Below the pieces are notes generated by a model that ran no database searches, was not told the origin of the DNA, and saw only the letters and a program-made list of their open reading frames with translations. A program made the translations under genes and the position numbers. Below, piece after piece: positions 45,095 through 55,671 of a stretch of DNA of 64,000 nt (the first letter of the stretch is position 1; each line of letters opens with the position of its first letter). This stretch comes from Podocnemis expansa. Its lineage: Eukaryota > Chordata > Testudines > Podocnemididae. The stretch covers positions 136,392,173-136,456,172 of the forward strand of contig ML681963.1 in assembly GCA_007922195.1 (NCBI GenBank). The letters run 5' to 3'.

Positions 45095-45295
45095 AATATT
45101 TTGCTATCTGGTATCCAAAGACCTCAAAGTGCTTTCCAACCATGAATGAATCAAAAATTCATACCACCTCTACGTGGTAGGGACAACGTTAAACCTGTTT
45201 TGAAAATAGGGCATAGTAGAATTTTGTGTGACTTGTCCAACGTCACATACTGACTCTTCTGCAACCAGCAACAGAACCCCTGGGGAGCACAGGTG
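45095..45295 (+). repeat. Ancient interspersed repeat (MIR/L2-like layout)
   Basis: The order of words is aagacctcaaagtgctttcc, accacctctacgtggtagg, gttttgaaaatagggca, gtgacttgtccaacgtcaca and caacagaacccctggg. It resembles an old SINE-like repeat with the pattern 'acttgcccaaggtcacac'. It is diverged; I do not assign a family name. Confidence 0.5.
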
Positions 45296-46627
45296 CAGAA
45301 ACCTGACATTGAGAAGAAAGAATCTTTAAATAGGCTGCTGAACACCATGAGAAACGTAATCAAGTCGCTCTTAACTCTCAAGAGAACACTGAAAATGCCA
45401 TAGAATCAAGCTGACAGCATCAGCTAATATCTCCATTTATCGCACATCGAAAAGAGGATGCTAGCCTGAACCTTCATGGTCCACAGCGAATAAACAAATA
45501 TCAGAGACAAGTACAAGGACTGTGTGAAAACTGACCAAGTAGTAAAAATGGAGAATTGCCTGTCATATGCACCATACAACCATGCTTAACATGATTCACA
45601 TCACACAGCTCTCTCATAGTTTTCTCGACAAATCCCTAAGCAAGGGTTTTCCTATTTCTTTCTTCGTTACAGCCTGAGAAACCACAATGCTTTTCCTGTG
45701 ACTGTTTCACAATGAAAAAATCAAACGTTGGTCATATGACACTGTTTAATCTGGTTTCCCCACCTCAGAGCTGCTGCATAAGAGGAAACAAGCCCCATGA
45801 GTGATAGAGAAGACTGTTCATTTATCAGTCTGTACTACCACATCTCCTGACCTATTTTATTACTAAAAATAGTCCTTCTTAGGTCACTGCTGCAAATTGA
45901 ATTCTGCTGCTTCATTGCCCACTGCAGTCTCACAGAGCTGCATGCTCCCTACACATAAAACAGTAAGTAAATTAACCAATTCACTCCCAAACATGTGCAA
46001 GCTGACCTCCTCACAAAGAAAATGTAACCGGCAGTTGGCTTCAGATCAGCATTTTCTGCAAACTGTGTTTGCATCCAAATCCAGGTATACTATTTCATAA
46101 CATGTAGAGAGAGCTGGAAAGTACCACCAGATCCTGAATGCTAGGATTCCCGTTTGCTAGATTTACAATCCACATTTTTCAATATTTTTCTTACAAAACA
46201 TGTTTGTAAGTAAACGTAATGATTGGAGAAGTGCTTGAATGACAGTCTTGAAGACCTTCATTACCAGAGCAGCTATCATTAGTGACAGTGAAAACTCCCT
46301 CATCGTGCCCCGCCAATACACCTCAGCCTCTCCTTCCCCAAAGTAAAGGGACCAACCCTAAGGAACATCTTGCTGTGGCCCAAGTTAAATGTGTTTCCTT
46401 GAATCAAAGCACTAAAAGTCTGTATTATGATACACAACTGTTTGTCTGCACTGTACAAGTATCGCACATCACCAAAAGACTACTGCTGCCTTGTTTTCAC
46501 CCTGAGTCTGGCATGGATCTTCCAAGGGCAGGATCTTCTTCATTTGTCAGAAAGCTGGGTAGGAATCTGGAACGGATATTATTAATGTGTATTACAAAAG
46601 CATCTATAAGCCTGAGCCAAGAATAGG
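45296..46627. other. Unassigned non-coding DNA
   Basis: I see no recognised gene. The plus frame 46282-46626 has no known motif. Confidence 0.45.
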
Positions 46628-46835
46628 GCCACTTTGTGATAGGGACTGTATAAACACAAGAGTTACAAACAAACAAACAACCCCACCCCAATGAGCTTGC
46701 ATTCTAAATAGGCCAGACAGACAAGGAGGAAATAGAGGTACAGAGAGATAGCATGATTGCCCAAAGTTACTGAGCAAGTCAATGATCATGAGGACTAGAA
46801 TGCATATTAGATCTTCTGATCCCCAATACAGCAGT
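46628..46835 (+). repeat. Ancient interspersed repeat, longest copy
   Basis: About 200 bp share the layout of 14885-14957 and 39928-40028: ccactttgtgatagggactg, tataaacacaag, atgagcttgcattctaaata. It then continues with gaggtacagagagatagcat, gattgcccaaagttactgag and agatcttctgatccccaa. The second half has the same pattern as the middle of 45095-45295. It is probably one old composite family. Confidence 0.5.
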
Positions 46836-48000
46836 CTATCCAGTAAATCCCGTTACCTCATCTTCCAAGGACATTAGGGATGAGGGTAATACAATGTATC
46901 TATCTGACCTATTGGCTTTCTGCAGACAGTTAGTACTAGTTTGTTTTTTTAAATCAAAGAGACACCAGTCCACAAGGAACTGGACTGAGATAGCTGTTGA
47001 CTCACTTGACAAAGACCTCAGAACAAGGATCAGATGATAATGATTTTCAGTTACAATCAACATCTTTCTTCCCCTTTATTAAAATTATTTATACATTAAA
47101 AGATTTATACATTTGTTTTGGTCACCAGTCTGGATGTGAACTAGTTATTTACAGAGAAAAGCTACTGCATAAATAAAAAAATAATTGAAAATGTACAGTT
47201 CTATTATCAATTCATGAGAGTAAAGCACCTATTGTTCAAGTCTCATTCTTTATCTGATCAGTAACGACATGCAGCATTTATGCCATGGCTATGCAGATAG
47301 TTAATAGTCTGCTTAATCCAGGCTGCTGATACTTGATTGCACACTTAAGTTTCTTGCTGTGTGAACATTTTCTTATTACTTTGAGGATAGTATCACTTGT
47401 ATCTGAGCTGAACTATTTTACTGTCAGCTAGAAAGACTGATGGATTCAGGGGACAAATTGCAACATTTACTTTCTTGAGTTTCAGTGGGTATTGCTCACT
47501 GAGATGCTGGGAGTGCCTTGGGTCACTACTTATGAGCAGAATCCACATTCTCCCTGAGATGGTAAAGGTTAGCTGAAAAGGAGCAGGCCAGTTGTTGGTG
47601 GAAGGAAGAATCACACAGCAGGGAAGCACTGCTTCTTAAGCTTCTGCTCCAGAAAGCTAGAGAGTTAGTATCACTGGCTGGTACGTAATTTCCCGTTGCT
47701 TGGAAAGGTCAAGGAGAAAGTTGTAGTTGAGCAGTTCTAGTAATGTTTGGATTCAGACATACTTCACCCTAGTCAATCTGGCTGCGAACATAAATACACA
47801 ACAGATACCACGCTGTTTATCTCCTACTGATGGATAAAGAGCAAATATTTCTTCTGATTTTTTTAAGGGACTCTTCATAAAATTCATACCGCTCCCTCTT
47901 TTCTTGGTGATTTTCAAGACCCACCTACCTCTTGTAATGCTTTGTAACATAAGCAAACATGCAGAATTAATTTCCTCCCCATACATGTGTTACATAATTT
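46836..48000. other. Unassigned AT-rich non-coding DNA
   Basis: I see no recognised gene or element. Confidence 0.45.
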
Positions 48001-48180
48001 TAAACAGCTTTTTGGGACTATTAGCTGCCTTTAATAGCATTAACCATGTGGCGGTGTTGGATCACATGAAGTGTCTACTAGGTATAGACAAGGTGGCTCT
48101 TGAGCGTCTTATGTTTTTCTCTAAGACGTCTGGGGGTGTGGGCAGGGGTTATTGTTGCACAATATCTCCTCTATCCATAG
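48001..48180 (+). pseudogene. L2-like LINE reverse transcriptase relic (motif A region)
   Basis: The plus frame inside 47904-48194 reads LLAAFNSINHVAVLDHMKCL, then LGIDKVALERLMFF. This matches the pattern around motif A of L2/CR1-group reverse transcriptases (D-L-S-A-A-F-D-T-V-D-H...LL..L..LGI.G.AL.W), although the first catalytic Asp position is Leu here. Neither flank extends the homology, so it is a short old relic. It differs in sequence from the CR1 copies in this window. Confidence 0.6.
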
Positions 48181-49188
48181 TAAGAGACAGGTGATGTTAA
48201 AGATGAAGGCTCTGATTTTCAACACTATCTAAGGAATTGAGACAACAGTTCTCATTCCTTTTTAGAAGAATGGGGTATGAAAATCACTAAGTGTTGTTGA
48301 AAATCTTAGTTCATATAAATATTCTTCTCAGTACAGTGTTACTCTTCAAACTCTTAGCATCTGTAAGATAGCATTGTGTTATCTGCACTTTTATTTTACA
48401 TTATCAAAAACAGTTAAGCTAGAGCAGTGTTTCAATTCATTTAATACAGATATACTTATTCATCTTATAGGTCTCAATTCTACACCTTTACTTACACTTT
48501 ACTCCATTCTAAGGCTCATTTGAATTAACAAACCCATTCACAAAATGAGATACTATTAAGATTATTTGATATCACTGTAATTATCTGCAGTTCATACAGC
48601 ACATAAACAGGTCAGCTTACTAATTGGTGTGCCCCTAAGCAGCTCTGTATTCACACCCTACACATGACTGTAATAATCTTTGTGCAAAACATGCTTTCTG
48701 GGGTCTCATTTGAAAACAAATAACTTACTGATCATTAATATTCTTGCAAAATGTATGTATGTGGTGTGCATTAAGAGTTATGGATATATGCCAGAATGAT
48801 TATTAAAGCGCACTTAAATCTGACATCTCAGCGAGAGTTGGTAAACGTGTTTCCCTAGACAGAGGAATGCGTATTTGTTTCTCTACCCAGACTGGTCAAC
48901 AAGGAGAAACAATGAAGTTCCTTTTTTACACATCAAATAAACAAAGCTACTAAACAACAAGTGGAGGAGAAGACAACATAACATCAATACCCAGCAAGAG
49001 ACAGAAACTTAGTCTGGGTTTTACTTTTCAAAGAATACACTGCGAAGATTTAGTGGTCTGAAATGACAGAGGGGATATGGATATGGAATTGAATCAGTTA
49101 CAACAGCATACAATGTTATAGTATTATAATTGCACAGAGAAACTTTTCTTTTGTAAGTTAAGGGCACACTGGTGATTTACACTATTGT
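48181..49188. other. Unassigned AT-rich non-coding DNA
   Basis: I see no recognised gene or element. Confidence 0.45.
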
Positions 49189-49275
49189 GCAGGGGAGGCC
49201 AAACTTATGGAACTCAAGAGCCGCACAAGTTGATTATTAAACCTTAGAGAGCCGCACTGGGGCATAGCCAAACCT
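49189..49275 (+). mobile_element. hAT-like repeat fragment
   Basis: The words gcaggggaggccaaacttat, ggaactcaagagccgcac and agagagccgcactggggca resemble the terminus of a hAT-like repeat with the pattern CAGGGG.GGCCAA...GAGCCGCA. Only one end is visible, and the A run at 49330-49341 follows. Low confidence. Confidence 0.4.
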
Positions 49276-49685
49276 TTACCTACTCCAAAACTACTAAGTT
49301 TAAAATTCATTGCACACTAATTTTATTCAAAAAAAAAAAAAGATTAAATATTGATCAGCTTCTAATTATGTCAGCTTCTAATAATTACTTAAGGTTATCA
49401 TGAAAACTAGGCCTATAAAAACTTATTTTACTAAGTCAGGCATTATAATACAAGAAAACAATGGACACAGATAACAGATATGCAGCAAACTAGTACATGA
49501 GATAGATTTCAGGACTCACATACAAAAATTTCCAGCACATGCACAAAAACAGCATATGTATTGCCTTGAAACAATTTCATTTCTATGCCTTTCATACACT
49601 GTATTGCAGGGTATGCTATTAACAGCACTGATATATCTGAGCTGTAAATAGTATTTTTTTTTTCTTTCTGCTGCAAATGGTGAGT
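49276..49685. other. Unassigned AT-rich non-coding DNA
   Basis: I see no recognised feature between the hAT-like fragment and the DIRS terminus. Confidence 0.45.
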
Positions 49686-49725
49686 TACTTACCAGTAACC
49701 GTCCTTCCTTGAGATGGGCTGCTCA

Positions 49726-49850
49726 CATATATTCAGTTACAGGTGTCTATGTGCCACAGCACACGGTAGCTCAGAAAGCCTTCAGCCTTAGCCTTTCAGG
49801 TAAGGGCACGAGGCCAACACCCCCTCTGCACCACGACTGTGGCTATATAG
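49726..49850. repeat. DIRS left inverted terminal repeat
   Basis: Pairs in reverse complement with 55205-55330. Shared words include attcagttacaggtgtct, gtagctcagaaag, cttcagccttagcct and ccacgactg(t/c)ggctatat. The pairing covers about 125 bp with scattered substitutions, which shows age since insertion. Confidence 0.9.
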
Positions 49851-49924
49851 GTGACCGTGACCCTGACCTTCCCAGTCCCATATATCTTCACCAACTCCAT
49901 TAGCGGGGATGGTGGGAGGGGCCT

Positions 49925-50010
49925 GAATGTATGTGAGCAGCCCATCTCAAACAAGGATGGTTACTGGTAAGTAACCCACCTTTCTCCTTCGAGCGCTGCT
50001 CACATCAGCT
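49925..50010. repeat. DIRS internal complementary region
   Basis: The first part (49925-49977: atgtatgtgagcagcccatc, tcaaacaaggatggttactg, gtaagtaaccc) is the reverse complement of the left outer end at 49686-49740. The second part (tttctccttcgagcgctgct, cac) resembles the right outer end around 55330-55350 read in reverse complement. In DIRS elements such a region lets the two ends be joined during circle formation. Confidence 0.82.
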
Positions 50011-50044
50011 GACTGCTAGCTGTACCCCTGGATGGTGGGAGGAG

Positions 50045-51139
50045 TTACAATCTACCCACATTGAGTACAGCTTTGCTCAGAGCAGCATCTTCTCTAGCCT
50101 GTTGGGTGACGGTGTAGTGCGTTGTGAAAGTGTGTATTGACGCCCATGTAGCGGCCCTACAGATCTCTTGGAATGGGACCTTGGCAAGGAAGGCCATTGA
50201 GGATGCTAGAGCCCATGTAGAGTGGGCTCTAACAGATTCGGGAAGTGGCATGTTCAACCTTCCATAGCACTCTTTAATGCAGTTCACAATCCATTTAGAG
50301 ATACACTGTGAGGATACTGGTAGACCCTTCTCACATTCGGTGACCGCCACGAATAGCTGGGGGGTCTTGAGGAACGGTCTGGTGCGCTCGATGTAAGTCA
50401 GGAGTGCTCTCCTTACGTCCATTGTATGCCACCTTCTCTGGTTCTGCACAACCTGGGGGTCTGGGTAAAAAGTGGCAAGCAAATTCCCTGGTTAAGGTGG
50501 AAGGGGGTGGCCCCCATAAGTAGGAAGGACGGATGATGATGTAAAACCACTTTATCCGGGTAGAACCTCGTATACAGGAGTTCCGAGGAGAGGGCTTTCA
50601 ACTCTGAAGCCCTTCAAGCAGAGATGGTTGCTACCAAGAAAGCCACCTTCTAGGACAGTCCTAGGAGGGTGGCTGAGTCCAAAGGCTCATAGTGCAGTTC
50701 TGTCATTGCCTGGAGCACAACATTCAGGTCCCAAGGCGGGGTGGGCCTATGGGGTTGGGGAAAGAGTCTCTCCACACTTTTTAGGAATCTGACAGAGGTG
50801 GGATGGGAGAAAACCAACTGCCCATCCACATTCTTGTGGAAAGCTGAGATTGCCACTACATGGACTCTCAGTGACAAAGGAGAAAGCCCTTTTTCCCCAA
50901 GGTCTAACAGATAGCCGAGGATCAGGTGTCTCGGGGCTGATGTAGGGTCTAACGCCTTTGTCCTGAGCCCAAATGGAGAATCGCTTCCATTTGGCTATGT
51001 ACGTGGACCTGGTGGATGGTCTTCTGCTACCAACCAGGACCTTCTTAACCCTGTCTAAGCAGAGCCTCTCCTGCTCACTGAGCCAGAGAGCATCCAGGCC
51101 GTCAGGTGTAGGCAGCCCGGGTCTGGGTGCCAAAGGCAC
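50045..51139 (-). pseudogene. DIRS tyrosine recombinase
   Basis: The N-terminal SAM-like region reads SRRPSTRSTYIAKWKRFSIW. Next come LRVHVVAISAFH and PPWDLNVVLQAMTELHYEPL. The catalytic part (from about 50640) has VATISA, a TGA stop, then RASELKALS at box I. Further blocks are HHHPSFL, MDVRRALLTYIERTRPF and SVRAHSTWALASSMAF, then AATWASIHTFTTHYTV with the likely Tyr nucleophile. The box-II motif expected as HxxR reads HSTW, so that catalytic arginine is lost (TGG, consistent with a CGG change). Frame changes occur near 50.88 kb. The enzyme would insert the circular DNA copy. Confidence 0.85.
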
Positions 51140-51790
51140 CTGAGTCCTGCGTCAAGAGGTCCACCCACTGCAGGAGATGGAATGGGATCTCTATGGACAT
51201 GTCCTGCAGGAGTGGGAACCAATGCTGTCAGGGCCAGTCTGGAGCTATTAGTATTATGTTCGCTCCATCCCTGTTGATTTTCAAAAGAACCCTCTGTATC
51301 AGGGGAACCGGTGGAAAGGCATACATCAGGGGCTCTGATCAGCTGATGAAGAATGCGTCGGTGAGAGAGCCCTCCTCCCAGCCTGATGGAGCAGAACTGG
51401 GAACACGTGTGGTTCTGCCGTGTCACAAACAAGTCCATCTGGGGGGAACCCCATTTGTCTATCAGGAGGGAGAACATCTTGTTGTGGAGGGACCACTCAT
51501 AGTTTGCTAATGGTTTTCTGCTTAGCAAGTCCGCTAGCCCATTGTCTACCCCAGTAGGTGGGAGGCCACTGCGACAAAGTTGTGACATATGGCCATTTCC
51601 CAGAGTTTGCATGCCTCCTCGTAAAGTGGGGGGGAGCAGACCCCCCCCCTTGCCGATTCGTGTAGAACACTCCTGTGGTATTGTCCATGAGGATCTGGAC
51701 TGACTTGTCCCGTATCTTGTCTGGGAAGGTTATGCAAGCTAGCCTGATAGTCCTTAGTTCCTTCATGTTTATGTGGAGAGGACCGTCCAC
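51055..51790 (-). pseudogene. DIRS RNase H domain and connecting region
   Basis: One frame reads GPLHINMKELRTIRLACITF, QILMDNTTGVFYTNRQGG, the RNase H part with Glu in KEL and Asp in MDN. A shift near 51610 moves to the frame reading GVDNGLADLLSRKPLANYEW, DLFVTRQNHTCSQFCSIR. The latter has the ADLLSR..W pattern at the end of DIRS RNase H. RNase H removes RNA from the RNA-DNA hybrid during reverse transcription. The frameshift breaks the domain. Confidence 0.8.
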
Positions 51791-52259
51791 GTGGGACTAG
51801 AGCCCCTGTGTGAAGAGGCCTCAGAGATGTGGGCCCCCAACCCTGGGTTCAAGGCGTCCGTTATTAAAGTCACTGAGAGCCTGGGGTCTCTGAAGGGGAT
51901 GCCCCCCCACTGCAAAGTGGGGATCCCTCCAAACCTGAAGCATCCCCAGAGTGCCCTGGGGAACCAACAGTACCTTGTTCAGGGAGTCCCTCCATATGTG
52001 GAACACCGTAAAAAGCCAGATCTGGAAAGGCCTCCTCCTCAGGTGAGCCATCTGGATCACTGAGGTGGAGGCTGCCACGTGGCCAAGGAGCTTCAGACAC
52101 CGGCAAGCCATGGTCACAGGGGATGTTTGCAGCTCCATAATGATGGTGCGAATGGACCAAAATCTGGAGGGGGTAGGAATGCTGACCTCTTGTGGGCGTC
52201 TAGACGTGCCCCAATGAACTCTATGTTTTGAGATGGGTGGAGCTTTGACTTTTCTTTGT

Positions 52260-53196
52260 TTATGTGGGGCCCAGATAGTCGCAGAGCCTCACTACCACTC
52301 TAACATGGAGCTCTACTTGGGAGCTCGATTTCCCTGCTATTAACCAGTCATCTAGATAGGGGTAAATTCTCATGCCCCGTCTGCACAGGTACGCCACGAC
52401 CAGCGCCATGCACTTCGTGAACACCCTGGGGGCCAGGGAGAGCCCAAAGGGGAGTGAGGTAAACTGGAAATGGTCATTTGCCACCATGAACCTTAGAAAC
52501 CGCCCGTGACGGGCCCTTATGACTATGTGAAAGTAAGCGTCTTTCAGATCGAGGGCTGCGAACCAGTTCCTGGGAGACAGAGACAGGAGGATCTGTGATA
52601 GGAAAACCATGCGGAACTTTATTTTCCTTATGTGCTCATTTAAGGCTCTGAGATCTAGAATGGGTTGAAGGTCCACGTTGGGTTTTGGGACCAGGAAGTA
52701 TTGGGAGTAAAACGCTTTTCCCCACTCCCTCTTGGGAACCCTTTCTATGGCTCCGAGGGAGAGGAGTTTCTGGTACTTGATCTCAAGAAGGTGGGACAGT
52801 TCCTGGTTTCCAAGGGTTGGACAACGGGGCGGTTTCCTGCTCACCCCTAAAAATAAGGAGGCAAGGAAACTTAACCTGCTCGGCAGGAAGATTTACTCCA
52901 CAGCAGCCCTCCTGAGGAATTGAAAGAAACTGAATACAATACCCCTCCGCGACCATCTCGAGGACCCTCTGGTCAGATGTGATGTTGACCCAGTGGTGTG
53001 TGAAGCAGTGTAAGCGGCTGGGGACTGGTTGAGTCATGGGTTCACTGCCTGTATAATAACTGTCAAAAATGGTTTCTTCCCAACGAGCATTTGGAGGCCT
53101 GCCCACACCTACCCGATTGCAGAGCGTGGGACTTCTCACTCTTTCCGAAATGGACCTCGGGGAGTCTGCAGTTGAATCTGTTGTTTTAGCTGACAA
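52260..53196 (-). pseudogene. DIRS reverse transcriptase
   Basis: The open part (52844-52260) contains LLSLGAIERVPKREWGKAFY, FLVPKPNVDLQPILDLRALN, FAALDLKDAYFHIVI (motif A with Asp), FTSLPFGLSLAPRVFTKCM and YPYLDDWLI (motif C). Upstream, the frame from 53196 gives PPNARWEETIFDSYY and VNITSDQRVLEMVAEGYCIQ, normally joined to RT in this family. Between them lies a short inverted piece of gag (52842-52912) that breaks continuity. The palm motifs themselves look intact. The frame ends after LCDYLGPT, and the link to RNase H (51800-52258) is scrambled by frame changes. Confidence 0.87.
52842..52912 (+). repeat. Inverted gag-derived segment within the RT region
   Basis: On the plus strand this 71-bp stretch reads TPKNKEARKLNLLGRKIYST, while the same protein text lies on the minus strand in gag at about 53624-53675. 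The nucleotide match runs from cacccctaaaaataaggagg to aacctgctcggca and then to gcagccctcc. It is therefore an inverted internal duplication inside the element. The copy holds about 20 bp that are missing from the gag source in this element. Confidence 0.85.
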
Positions 53197-53361
53197 AGTT
53201 GTTGAAGGAGTTGATGAGGTTTTAGAGAGCGTGTGTTAGGTTGTGGGGTGTAAATCCCCAGCGACTGGAAAGGCTCTCAAGTCTTTCATGCCATGGAGCT
53301 TCACATCTGTGGACTTGGCAAAAAGATCAGGGCCTTCGAACAGGAGGTCCTGAATAGTAAG

Positions 53362-55114
53362 CTATAGCCACAGTGGTAGGCCCGAGCACTGTAGCCAGGC
53401 TGAGCGACACATCACCACTGCCGATGCCATCGTACGAGCAGCTGTGTCTACAGCATCCCAGATGGCCATCAAAGTGTCTCTGGATGCCATTTCCCCTTCT
53501 TCGAGCATCGTGTCGAAGTCCCTAAGGCAATCTTTTGGGATAATGGTGTGGAAGCCTTGCATGGCGTTCCAGAGGTTAAAGATATACCTTGTCATAAGGG
53601 CTGAGTGGTTTGCTATGCGCAGCTGGAGGGCTGCCGAGCAGGTCAAGTTTCCTTGCCTCCTTATTTTTAGGGGTGGAACTGGATTGGCCTTGCCTCTTTT
53701 TCTGATTCACGGCGTCAACGACCAGCGACCCTGGAGTGGGGTGCTGGAACAGGAAGGAGAACATGTCCTGAGAGACATGGTACTTACAGTCCGCGACCCT
53801 TGATACTGGTGGAATCGAGGATGGAGTTTGCCAACGGGCCTTGATGATGCTATATACCCCTTCATGGAGTGGGACAGACACCTTAGCAGGTGGGGCCCTA
53901 CAATTGACTTTGAAGAGGGGATCAGTCTCCTCTTGGATGACCCCAAGCTCCAGGTTCAGGTTTGCTGCCATGCGGCGTAGCAACTCCTGGTGGGCACGAG
54001 AGTCCTTGTTACAGTCAATTGGTCTCTCAAAGGTATACTGATTGGGTGAGGAGGAAGAACGGGCTCACGATCTGCTACAATGTGTGGAGTCAGGATTGGG
54101 CTCATCATCCAAGAATTCCGAATCCATGGTCTGCGAGGGGGACTGGATGGAGCAGTGCGATGAGACTGGGGTATCAGCCGCCATGTCCAGCCAATCGTGT
54201 GAACAGTCGTTAAAAGATGCTCCGGCCTCTAGGTGGCACTGAGGAGAGTGGCCTCTACTAGGTCACAGTGCGGTACCAGGGGGGGAAAGCCCCACTGGCC
54301 CAGCCGGTCCCCACAATCTGTTCTTGCATTGAGGCGCAGGCGAGGGGGAGTGCTTATGGCACCATTTCCCCAAATACTCTCCTACCCTTATTACCATCTT
54401 GAGTGGAGAAGAGTATACCGAGGCTGGAGGCTAAGTCGATGCCGAAACGTGGGAAGGGGCACCTGAAGCTTGGGAGCACGGGGAGCAGTCCTCAGTGGAT
54501 TGCAGTACTGGTGGTGGACTGGGTGGCACCAGGTTGGCTGGGGGGCAGTTCCCAGTGCCGGACTGCGATACCGGTGGCAGGCTCGGTGGTACCATCTTAG
54601 TGGGCGGTACCATTTCCTGTGCTGACTGGACTCCTAGTGCCGTGGCTGGTGCCAAGCTGGTTTTCTTCCGTGGTGCTGGAACCAGGGTTGGGGAAGGTGC
54701 CCACACTGTCGCGGGGGCATGCAGCATCAACAGTGCTGTTGGTGGTGCCACTTTTGGTTCTGCACCGGATTGGTTCAACAACCGAAGTGTTTGGCACCCC
54801 AACGATACCGACGGGGGCGTTGACCAAGACTTTGGGCTTGGCCCCAAAGAACAGTCCCAGGATTCTAGTACCCAGGCTGATCAGTGAGCCGGCAGAGCAC
54901 TCAGGACTCAGGCGGCATCAGAGGCTTGCGCGCTACTCCCAGCAAGGGATCAGAGGTGCAGCTGTCTGTCCTTGCGAGTCCTCCTTTTGAAGGATTGGCA
55001 GAGAGGGTACCTCTCGCTGAGGTGGGACTCACCCAAGCATGTGAGACATTTATCATGTGGATCATCGAGCGGGAAAGCTTTGCAGCATCCTAAGCACGGT
55101 TTGAAACCAGGCAT
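53362..55114 (-). pseudogene. DIRS gag-like protein
   Basis: The start is taken at 55114, the Met of MPGFKPCLGCCKAFPLDDPH, just inside the terminal repeat. The N-terminus has CLTCLGES and YPLCQSFKRRTRKDR, a cysteine-rich segment typical of vertebrate DIRS gag. A Pro/Ser/Thr-rich middle region (about 54430-54850) follows. The C-terminal part reads RMAANLNLELG, ARWQTPSSIPPVS, FLFQHPTPGSLVVDAVNQ, TPKNKEARKLDLLG and, after a frameshift near 53635, ALQLRIANHSALMTRYIFN, ARTMASAVVMCRSAWLQ. The protein is thought to coat the RNA. Several shifts disrupt it. Confidence 0.82.
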
Positions 55115-55204
55115 CTTGAATTTTGTGGTAGAAGACAGGCACTTGCTTACGGAAGTTTCTTGGCTGATCCGAAACCGTCGCTGAGGGTGGAAAGGAACTG
55201 GCTC

Positions 55205-55330
55205 ACTGATATAGCCGCAGTCGTGGCGCAGAGAAGGCATTGGCCGTGTGTCCTGACCTGACAGGCTAAGGCTGAAGACTTTCTGAGCTACTGTGCACTG
55301 CGGCACGTAGACACCTGTAACTGAATGACG
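55205..55330. repeat. DIRS right inverted terminal repeat
   Basis: Reverse-complement partner of 49726-49850. It contains atagccgcagtcgtggcg, aggctaaggctgaagacttt, ctgagctac and agacacctgtaactgaat. It lies upstream of the gag start and would hold the promoter in this family. Confidence 0.9.
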
Positions 55331-55352
55331 TGACCAGTGCTCAGAGGAGAAC

Positions 55353-55671
55353 TTATTGAAACTTATGTATTGAAACCTACTGAAATTGAGTAGTTTGTCT
55401 CTACTAGGCTCAAACCATGATACTTATTTCAGGTCTTCCCCAGCTAGAGGAATAAAAGTATACTAGAAAATACAAGGGCACATGAGAATAGTGGGTTGCA
55501 GCACAGTAGGTCAGGTGCTCACGTGGACCTCTGTTTATCAGAGAAATTGCCTTGAAGACCATCTCTTCTACCTTTGCTGACTAGAGACTACTGCTTCTCC
55601 CACTGTGATTTTCTAATTTCCCTGTATCAGCTACATAATACAACTGTGATTTTCTAAAAAGCTTAACAATT
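55353..55671. other. Unassigned AT-rich non-coding DNA
   Basis: I see no recognised feature. A 13-bp word, ctgtgattttcta, occurs twice (near 55605 and 55643). Confidence 0.4.

Larger units (their letters stand above)
49686..55352 (-). mobile_element. DIRS retroelement, near full length, decayed
   Basis: This 5.7-kb element reads on the minus strand in the order gag, RT, RNase H, tyrosine recombinase. Its ends are inverted repeats: about 49726-49850 and 55205-55330 share ttcagttacaggtgtctayg, tgcc, gtagctcagaaag, cttcagccttagcct and ccacgactg. The 3' end also holds an internal complementary region (about 49925-50010) matching both outer termini in inverse orientation. DIRS elements lack LTRs and aspartic protease and integrate through a recombinase from a circle. 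All coding domains carry lesions, so the copy is dead. Confidence 0.93.

Noticed and set aside
51773..54990. Plus-strand open frames across the DIRS element
   Set aside because: They are antisense to gag, RT and RNase H frames that carry real motifs, so they are shadows. The only true plus-strand protein text is the inverted gag piece at 52842-52912.
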